Source: Bacteroidota bacterium (GTDB taxonomy: Bacteria; Bacteroidota; Bacteroidia; M30B66). From it: a stretch of DNA of 64,000 bases. The stretch covers positions 1 to 64,000 of the forward strand of contig JAIXYK010000027.1 of the NCBI GenBank assembly GCA_027490225.1, read 5' to 3'. The position numbers and the translations under genes are program-made. Below, piece by piece: positions 59,176 through 64,000 of the stretch. Each line of letters begins with the position of its first letter. Position 1 is the first letter of the stretch. Below the pieces are notes generated by a model. The model did no database searches, was not told the origin of the DNA, and was given only the letters and a program-made list of their open reading frames with translations.

Positions 59176-60242
59176 TATACTTTTATGGATGTTTATCAGC
59201 ACAAACATTAATTGTAAAAGGTGAAAATGCACCTTTCGAGTTATCAGTTTTAGGCACAGACAATCAGTTTGTTGCCAATGTAGATTCGTTTATTGTGTTG
59301 AGTAAAACCCGCATTGCCATTAGGAAGAAAGATGACATTGGCTTTCAATTATATAATTACAAATTGAATTTATTGGGCAATGCAAAAGTATCTGCTGCTA
59401 AACGCCAAATGAATGATATAATTCCATTTGCAATTGGCAAAGAATGGGGAATTGCAGATTCTAATGGTGTATTAATAATTAAACCAAAATTTGAAGAGGT
59501 TTTATGGGTTAATGCAGATAAAATTGGTGTTAAAATCGACAACAAATTTGCAATTGTAGGCAAAAATGGAAAATGGATAATGAAACCAGGAATGCCGCTA
59601 GATCAATTTGAAAAGTACACTGAAACTAGTAATTGCGGAAAGTTGAAAAGTTTGGAAAATCAATTTGATAAGATATTTTTAGAAGACACAGGTAACATTA
59701 AAAGAATCCAAAAAGATGGCTTTTATGGATATATAAATTGTAAAACTGAAAGGGTAATAGCTAGTCCGAAGTTTATGAAGGCAGAGCCTTTTTTGCAGGA
59801 TAAAGCTGTTGTTAAAATTTCCAAGGGATATAATTTGATAAACATTGAAGGCGCTATTTGTGAACTTCAATATTTTGATTCAATCGTAAGTAGCCCAAAT
59901 AAAAACCTGGTTTTTTACGCTGGAAAAGGTGATGATAGTTGGATGGGTTTACTCTCAGATAATTGCGAAATTGTAGTTCCTGGAACGTATAAATTCATTG
60001 ACCATTTTTCTGGAGAATATGCAGTTTGTTCTAAAAATGGAAATGGCAAAAACTATCTTTCAAACGAGGGCGATGATGTTTTTCCTAAAATGTCTTTTGA
60101 GCAAGCAGAGCCTGTTGTTGGAGGTTTTGGTGTGGTTAGATTTAACAATGCATTTCATGTGTTAGATGTGAAATCGGCCAATCCAAGGTCATTATTTTTA
60201 AGTGAAAACAGAAAATCGTTTCGACTTGTAGCCTTAGAATAA
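59103..60242 (+). CDS. WG-repeat exported protein
   Basis: About 379 residues. Residues from about 18 form a hydrophobic signal-like segment (FAFGTFLIYFYGCLSAQ) after a basic lead (RKRNSLKRN). The mature chain has at least three WG/KWG-type repeats: EWGIADSNGVLIIKPKFEEVLWV, FYGYINCKTERVIASPKFMKAEPF and SWMGLLSDNCEIVVPGTYKFID, plus degenerate copies. WG repeats form beta-propeller-like or scaffold structures of uncertain function. The start is uncertain: ATG 59103 lies inside the MBL gene (73-base overlap) and 59052 would overlap it more. No ATG exists after the MBL stop codon before the signal segment, so the overlap seems real. Confidence 0.72.
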   Translation: MRYHPTNRKRNSLKRNVFAFGTFLIYFYGCLSAQTLIVKGENAPFELSVLGTDNQFVANVDSFIVLSKTRIAIRKKDDIGFQLYNYKLNLLGNAKVSAAKRQMNDIIPFAIGKEWGIADSNGVLIIKPKFEEVLWVNADKIGVKIDNKFAIVGKNGKWIMKPGMPLDQFEKYTETSNCGKLKSLENQFDKIFLEDTGNIKRIQKDGFYGYINCKTERVIASPKFMKAEPFLQDKAVVKISKGYNLINIEGAICELQYFDSIVSSPNKNLVFYAGKGDDSWMGLLSDNCEIVVPGTYKFIDHFSGEYAVCSKNGNGKNYLSNEGDDVFPKMSFEQAEPVVGGFGVVRFNNAFHVLDVKSANPRSLFLSENRKSFRLVALE

Positions 60243-60602
60243 ACGAGAAACCTTTTTCTCAATTCCAATATAAATTCCTGTTTCCCTAATTTCTACAGGG
60301 TAAAGTTGAATGTTGTTTTCTCGCTTTTCGACTTCTCTGCCGCTTTTTAAATTCCATGCGTACCTGTGAAACGGACAAACAATGGTTCCGTCTTCGCAAA
60401 ATCCACCTCTAGAAATAGGCAAACCTTGGTGAGGACATTTTTCATCGGTTGCGAAATAACCTTTATCTGTTCTCGCAAAACAAAGTCTTTTCGTGTCAAT
60501 CTCAACCGCAACCAAGCGATTCATTGGAATTGCCCTTTCTGCTTCTTCTAAAGAAGCAAAAACCCGATACCAGGTAGTTACATTTTTGCTAAAAAATCCC
60601 AT
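60234..60602 (-). CDS. Rieske [2Fe-2S] ferredoxin-like protein
   Basis: This 122-residue soluble Rieske domain protein binds its cluster through Cys56-x-His58 and Cys76-x2-His79 (CPHQGLPISRGGFCEDGTIVCPFH). Segments before and after give the usual three-sheet fold. It lacks a membrane anchor, so it is probably a stand-alone cytoplasmic electron carrier, for example for an oxygenase or nitrite-reductase-type partner; that partner is not in the window. Its ATG overlaps the TAA of the lipid-kinase gene (TAATG), so the two are translationally coupled. The 3' end overlaps the convergent WG-repeat gene by nine bases. Confidence 0.92.
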   Translation of the reverse strand: MGFFSKNVTTWYRVFASLEEAERAIPMNRLVAVEIDTKRLCFARTDKGYFATDEKCPHQGLPISRGGFCEDGTIVCPFHRYAWNLKSGREVEKRENNIQLYPVEIRETGIYIGIEKKVSRLF

Positions 60603-61525
60603 TATCCAATTATAACTTTTATTGCATTTGGAATTAAAGTGATATGCAAAGGTGCTTTTCCCATAGATTCTCCATCTGCTTGAAAATAAATATCACTTTT
60701 TGATGAAATCGAAAATTCCGTTCCCTGATAAACAGAAACTTCTTTTAATCCTAAAAACTTTCCATTGAACAATTTTGGAAAATTCCTAATAACCTTCCAG
60801 GGAGAAATTTTCTGAGCCAAGGTAATATCAAACAATCCATCATTTGGAATTGCATTCGGAACTAATTTCATTTTGTTACCAGCAAATTTTCCTATCCCAA
60901 CAAGCACAGCAAATAGTTGTGTTTTAACGGTCTTCCCATTTATAGTAATTTGGCATTCAACAGGTTCGTACTTAAAAAGTGTGTAAACCAACTGTTTAAT
61001 ATATGTAAGCACTCCCGAATTACCCTTTTCTTTTTCTTTGTTTGCAGCATATGCAACTGCCGCATCAAAGCCACATCCGGCTACATTAATAAACCAAATT
61101 TTACTGTCGGGTTTATGTTCAAATTTAACCAAACCAACATCTTGTATGGCTGTTTTTCCATTTTGCAAAATAGTAATCGACGTTTTGATGTTTCGAGATA
61201 AATTCCAGGTTCTGCCCCAGTCATTGCCAGTTCCCACGGGAATTAAACCAATCGTTATTTCTTGATTTGGAACTAAATCCTGATTCATTATTCCGTTTAC
61301 AATTTCATTTAAAGTTCCATCACCGCCACAAACCAAGATTTTTCTATATCCAGCTTCGAGTGCAGTTGTCACTACCTTTTCCCCTTCTCCAGCAGCCGAT
61401 GTTTTGAATGTTCTAAATGCAATACCTTTTTTAGTAAGTAATTCGGCAATTTGAGGATACTTTTTTTCCGCTTTGCCGCCTCCGGCCATTGGATTCAGAA
61501 TAAGGTACCATGCGGTTTGTTCCAT
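60602..61525 (-). CDS. YegS/DgkB-type lipid (diacylglycerol) kinase
   Basis: This 307-residue protein has a diacylglycerol-kinase catalytic domain: NPMAGGGKAEKKYPQI at the N-terminus, nucleotide-binding GGDGTLNEIVNGI (GGDG at 67-70), VGTGNDWGRTWNL, and FINVAGCGFDAAVA leading into the C-terminal beta-sandwich. It phosphorylates a lipid alcohol such as diacylglycerol, or a sphingolipid-type substrate, using ATP at the inner membrane. It is cytoplasmic with no signal. It is coupled to the Rieske gene downstream by a TAATG overlap and separated from hsp20 upstream by a terminator. Confidence 0.92.
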   Translation of the reverse strand: MEQTAWYLILNPMAGGGKAEKKYPQIAELLTKKGIAFRTFKTSAAGEGEKVVTTALEAGYRKILVCGGDGTLNEIVNGIMNQDLVPNQEITIGLIPVGTGNDWGRTWNLSRNIKTSITILQNGKTAIQDVGLVKFEHKPDSKIWFINVAGCGFDAAVAYAANKEKEKGNSGVLTYIKQLVYTLFKYEPVECQITINGKTVKTQLFAVLVGIGKFAGNKMKLVPNAIPNDGLFDITLAQKISPWKVIRNFPKLFNGKFLGLKEVSVYQGTEFSISSKSDIYFQADGESMGKAPLHITLIPNAIKVIIG

Positions 61526-61551
61526 TTTTCAAACATACCAATCCTTATGGC

Positions 61552-61583
61552 AAAAAAAAAGCGCTTTCTTTCGAAAACGCCTT
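61552..61583 (-). terminator. Intrinsic terminator of hsp20 with GAAA tetraloop
   Basis: On the minus strand, AAGGCGTTTTC-GAAA-GAAAGCGCTT forms a stem with one bulged G and one G-U pair closed by a GAAA tetraloop, followed by nine T. It lies 21 bases after the hsp20 stop codon. Confidence 0.75.
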
Positions 61584-61603
61584 TTCAATCAAACAACCTA
61601 AAC

Positions 61604-62050
61604 TTACTTTAATTCAATTTTTATAGTTTCTGCAACTACTTCTTGTTTTTTTGGTAAATGAATTTTTACAATTCCATTCTCAAAACTTGCCTCAATCTTT
61701 TCTTTATCAACTTGTTCGGTTAATGTAAATTTACGTTTGAAGTTGTTGTACGTAAATTCTTTTCTGTGAAATTTCTTTTCAACAGTCGTTTCTTCGGTTT
61801 TCTTCTCACCAGAAATTATCAATGTATCTTTCTCAATTTGCAATGTAATTTCCTCTTTGCTAAATCCTGCAGCAGATAGCTCCAATTCAAAGCCTTGTTC
61901 ATTTTCAACAATGTTTACTGCCGGTAATGCTGTGCCTCCATCGTAATTTCTGCTTTCTGGAAATTTAACATTTTCCATTAAATCGTTAATTAAATGGTTA
62001 ATAGAACCTGATGTTCTAAATGCTGGTCTGTTCATTTTTATAAAAGTCAT
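61604..62050 (-). CDS. Hsp20/alpha-crystallin small heat-shock protein
   Basis: This 148-residue protein starts at ATG 62050. The alternative ATG at 62125 would add 25 residues and lie inside a palindromic box. The alpha-crystallin domain (about 45-140) has LPAVNIVENEQGFELELSAAGFSKEEITLQIEKDTLIISGEKK, KEFTYNNFKRKFTLTEQVDKEKIEASFENGIVKIHLPKK, and a short C-terminal tail with an IKIEL-type motif. It forms oligomers that hold unfolding proteins during heat stress. Two TGNCAAAATGNCA boxes exactly 31 bp apart lie just upstream and may control it. Confidence 0.95.
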   Translation of the reverse strand: MTFIKMNRPAFRTSGSINHLINDLMENVKFPESRNYDGGTALPAVNIVENEQGFELELSAAGFSKEEITLQIEKDTLIISGEKKTEETTVEKKFHRKEFTYNNFKRKFTLTEQVDKEKIEASFENGIVKIHLPKKQEVVAETIKIELK

Positions 62051-62111
62051 TTTATTTAGTTTTTTATTTGTTTCAACCCGCTTTTCAATAGAAATGCCAG
62101 TTACAAATAAA

Positions 62112-62155
62112 TGACAAAATGGCATATATATTTAAATTAAAATGTCAAAATGACA
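62112..62155. promoter_or_regulatory. Paired palindromic boxes upstream of hsp20
   Basis: TGACAAAATGGCA (62112-62124) and TGTCAAAATGACA (62143-62155) share the pattern TGNCA-AAA-TGNCA. The second is a perfect 5-bp inverted repeat around AAA. The offset is exactly 31 bp, about three helical turns, so two dimers could bind the same DNA face. They lie 62 to 105 bases before the hsp20 start. They do not match CIRCE (TTAGCACTC). Confidence 0.55.
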
Positions 62156-62255
62156 CCAGCCTTTGTTTTAATTACCCATTTATGACTGAATTCAGTGTTC
62201 CAAGCCTTTATTTAAGTTTTGATTCTAAATTTAATGTGTAATGAATTGACAATAA

Positions 62256-62285
62256 TCTTTACATAATAATGTTGCTATGTAAAGA
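62256..62285. repeat. 10-bp inverted repeat TCTTTACATA/TATGTAAAGA
   Basis: A perfect 10-bp stem with a 10-base loop lies 138 bases beyond the stop of the DUF3052-like gene and upstream of hsp20. It has no T run, so it is a weak terminator candidate or an operator. The rest of the 297-base gap shows nothing else apart from the hsp20 boxes. Confidence 0.45.
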
Positions 62286-62422
62286 ATTTTCAATTTTCTA
62301 TTCATACTAAAGTTGATATGTATAGATTTTTAGATTTTCTAATCAATTACAGAAAATTATAAAATGATTTAGATTTATTACCGCATCAAAGATTCAAGAC
62401 TTTAACTATTGGCTAATTAGAA

Positions 62423-62884
62423 TCAAATCTTTGTTGTTCTTTTCTTTCCTTCTTCTGAAATAGCAATCTTAGGATTTCTAGTCAGTTTCTTAATAAATTC
62501 TGTTTTTCTAAAACGTAATGCACTCCAATCTTCATCAATAGCCACTTGTCTTACTCCTTCTAAATTGTATTTCCCCAAAATTTCCCAACCATTATCTCTG
62601 TTAAATTCACATTTGTATTTTTTAGATGTTGCTTTCGGGTAACAATACCAAAGAATAGCATCTCCAGCTAACTTCGGGAAAATTTCTTCAATTGAATATT
62701 CAATTTCCTTTTGGGTCTTCACAAACAAAATAATAAAATCTATGCTAGCTTCTGAATTGACTTCTTTTGTAACTTCAGTAAACTTTCTCATTTCAACTAT
62801 TTCATTGTTAAAAGATTCGGGAACATTCATCGCGTAAACTTTAAAAGGAAGTTTAAAATTGAGTTTTTTAAAAAGGTTTGTCAT
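62423..62884 (-). CDS. DUF3052-like small protein
   Basis: This 153-residue cytoplasmic protein has the core FIILFVKTQKEIEYSIEEIFPKLAGDAILWYCYPKATSKKYKCEFNRDNGWEIL, followed by VRQVAIDEDWSALRFRK. It strongly resembles proteins annotated DUF3052/YdeI-like (a 'yPK.tSk....D..R..gw' and 'iDetWSAlRfR' signature, recalled from the family). Function is unknown. The C-terminus is basic. It is a single gene with the best-matching promoter in the window. Confidence 0.75.
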   Translation of the reverse strand: MTNLFKKLNFKLPFKVYAMNVPESFNNEIVEMRKFTEVTKEVNSEASIDFIILFVKTQKEIEYSIEEIFPKLAGDAILWYCYPKATSKKYKCEFNRDNGWEILGKYNLEGVRQVAIDEDWSALRFRKTEFIKKLTRNPKIAISEEGKKRTTKI

Positions 62885-62930
62885 TGCAGTTAAAATTAAA
62901 AGGGAGTACTTAATTTTCGGAAACTAATTT

Positions 62931-62960
62931 CAAAAGTAAATGATTTCAATTCAAACAAAA
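62931..62960 (-). promoter_or_regulatory. Promoter with -33 TTG and -7 TACTTTTG, 17-base spacer
   Basis: On the minus strand, TTTTG (62960-62956) is followed by 17 bases and an exact TAnnTTTG match, TACTTTTG (62938-62931). This fits the flavobacterial/Bacteroides housekeeping consensus. It lies 47 bases upstream of the DUF3052-like gene. Confidence 0.6.
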
Positions 62961-63080
62961 GCGAATTGTTAATTCTAACCATTTCCTGCCAACTTTGCAT
63001 TGCTCACTGACAAAATGAAACAATTTTGAAATGGGAATGTCGTTTGACTAAGGCGAATACTGTTAAAACAAAATAAAAAA

Positions 63081-63758
63081 ATGGGTATCTATATCATTAT
63101 GATTCTTATGATGGCTGCAAGTTGGTTTGTAAGCTATCGTCTTAAAAGTAAATTCAAACAATATTCGGAAGTTCCTTTAGACGCTGGTTTGAGCGGTAAG
63201 GAAGTTGCCGAAAAAATGCTGCGCGATAATCAGATTTATGACGTGAAGGTTGTTTCCGTTGAAGGTTTTTTAACCGACCACTACAATCCTCAAAACAAAA
63301 CTGTAAACCTGAGTCCAGAAGTGTATAACGGAAGAAGCGTAGCATCAGCTGCAATTGCAGCACACGAATGCGGGCACGCGGTGCAGCATGCTAATGCTTA
63401 TTCTTGGCTAACAATGCGTTCTCAGTTAGTACCTATTGTACAGGTTTCATCTAATGTAGTACAGTGGGTTTTACTTGGTGGGGTATTATTGTTGAATGTA
63501 TTTCCAGGGTTGCTATTTATTGGAATTGTGCTATTTGCAATTACAACACTTTTCAGTTTTATTACACTTCCTGTTGAATATGATGCTTCAAACCGTGCAT
63601 TAGCTTGGATGGAAAGCACTAATTTATCTTATGGCCAAGAGCATGAAAAAGCAAAAGATGCTTTGAGTTGGGCTGCTTTAACTTATGTGGTAGCTGCAAT
63701 TGGTTCATTAGCCACTTTGTTGTATTACCTATCAATTTACTTAGGTAGAAGAGATTAA
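63081..63758 (+). CDS. YugP-type membrane zinc metallopeptidase
   Basis: This 225-residue protein of the Zn_peptidase_2 family (PF04298) has an N-terminal transmembrane helix (IYIIMILMMAASWFVSY). DHYNPQNKTVNLSPEVYNGRSVASAAIAAHECGHAVQ carries the zinc motif HECGH at 95-99. Two hydrophobic helices (about 124-160) and a C-terminal helix pair (LSWAALTYVVAAIGSLATLLYYLSIYL) follow. It is an inner-membrane protease of largely unknown substrate. The start ATGGGTATC is well supported by length. It converges on the ABM gene. Confidence 0.93.
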   Translation: MGIYIIMILMMAASWFVSYRLKSKFKQYSEVPLDAGLSGKEVAEKMLRDNQIYDVKVVSVEGFLTDHYNPQNKTVNLSPEVYNGRSVASAAIAAHECGHAVQHANAYSWLTMRSQLVPIVQVSSNVVQWVLLGGVLLLNVFPGLLFIGIVLFAITTLFSFITLPVEYDASNRALAWMESTNLSYGQEHEKAKDALSWAALTYVVAAIGSLATLLYYLSIYLGRRD

Positions 63759-63770
63759 CTTGGAATTTAT

Positions 63771-63800
63771 ACAGTGCAATCAATAGTCTGGTTGCACTGT
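63771..63800. repeat. 9-bp inverted repeat between convergent genes
   Basis: ACAGTGCAA/TTGCACTGT with a 12-base loop starts 12 bases after the YugP-type gene's stop and contains the stop codon of the convergent ABM gene. It may act as a bidirectional terminator, but no T run follows on either strand. Confidence 0.5.
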
Positions 63801-64000
63801 GCTCCAAGCTTCAGCAGGTGCATCGAACAAAGGTTTAGTTCTTGCCCAAGTTGATTTGAACAATTCAGAATTTCTGTAATTTTCTAATGCTGCTTCGTTT
63901 TCCCAATGGCTGTAAGTGAAATACCTACAATTGTCGTTTATATCATTCAATAAATGAACATGAGAACAGCCATTAAATGCTCGAATTTTTGGGGCACTTT
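63780..64000 (-). CDS. Antibiotic-biosynthesis-monooxygenase (ABM) domain protein, partial
   Basis: The C-terminal 72 residues are visible; the 5' part lies beyond the window edge. The frame reads CSHVHLLNDIND, then CRYFTYSHWENEAALENYRNS, LFKSTWARTKPLFDAPAEAWS and ends TVQPDY. 'YSHWENEAALENYRNSELFK' is the hallmark of the ABM/dimeric alpha-beta barrel family (quinol monooxygenase YgiN-like or heme-degrading HmoA-like). It is usually about 95-105 residues, so roughly 30 residues are missing. Function within the family is uncertain. It is convergent with the YugP-type gene. Confidence 0.85.
   Translation of the reverse strand, partial: SAPKIRAFNGCSHVHLLNDINDNCRYFTYSHWENEAALENYRNSELFKSTWARTKPLFDAPAEAWSTVQPDY

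Noticed and set aside
62112-62155. CIRCE/HrcA operator upstream of hsp20
   Set aside because: The boxes do not contain TTAGCACTC/GAGTGCTAA.

Overview
The window is from an A+T-rich member of the Bacteroidota, probably from a Chitinophagia-, Saprospiria- or Flavobacteriia-like lineage. Four things point there. Eight proteins end in type IX secretion (T9SS, Por) C-terminal sorting domains. Candidate promoters match the Bacteroidota -7 element TAnnTTTG. There are no clear Shine-Dalgarno sequences. Typical families are present: DUF3078, DUF4465, DUF5074, GxxExxY, a gingipain-type C25 peptidase, SusC/OMP_b-brl_3-type receptors and an isolated atpD-atpC pair. No rRNA, tRNA, CRISPR array, prophage or transposase gene was found.

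Layout. 1-2.6 kb: a translationally coupled pair of M16 peptidases (catalytic and non-catalytic). 2.8-8.8 kb: a secreted serine hydrolase, a membrane fatty-acid desaturase, a GxxExxY protein between two oppositely oriented repeat clusters, an SDR/epimerase-like protein and an exported hypothetical protein. 9.55-20.97 kb: one gene for a 3806-residue surface protein, ending in a strong terminator. 21.4-25.4 kb: rlmB with a coupled helical protein, a small T9SS cargo protein and a lipoprotein. 25.6-29.8 kb: an outer-membrane receptor and atpD-atpC. 30.2-39.1 kb (minus strand): a free-standing copy of the giant protein's tail, the mscL-DUF3078-hisS operon, and a 1403-residue beta-solenoid surface protein. 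39.5-47.9 kb: a gingipain-like peptidase, hutH, and a membrane glycan cluster (GtrA, FAD oxidoreductase, GT39-like). 47.9-53.7 kb (minus strand): a cobalamin-riboswitch operon with a BtuB-like receptor, two T9SS-sorted surface proteins and a BtuG-like beta-propeller lipoprotein. 53.8-64 kb: a fused double-domain M16 peptidase, an Mpl-like Mur ligase, an MBL hydrolase, a WG-repeat protein, a Rieske protein, a YegS-type lipid kinase, Hsp20, a DUF3052-like protein, a YugP-type membrane metallopeptidase and the end of an ABM-domain gene.

How the genes work together. The dominant theme is the cell surface: T9SS cargo, TonB-dependent uptake and peptidases. The clearest functional unit is the B12 operon, where the riboswitch should repress the receptor and surface-capture proteins when cobalamin is plentiful. 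The giant protein and the 446-residue protein share one tail architecture, and the giant and the 1403-residue protein share a second module, so these surface proteins appear to be built from exchangeable parts.

The spaces between operons hold two unusual repeat classes. One is a composite dispersed repeat at five loci, built from TGAGCTTGTCGAAGTG, CACAGAG..CACGGAG and GAGCGCAGCGAAGC-like modules. The other is a set of heptameric (7-bp period) tandem repeats, three of which run into the ends of genes.
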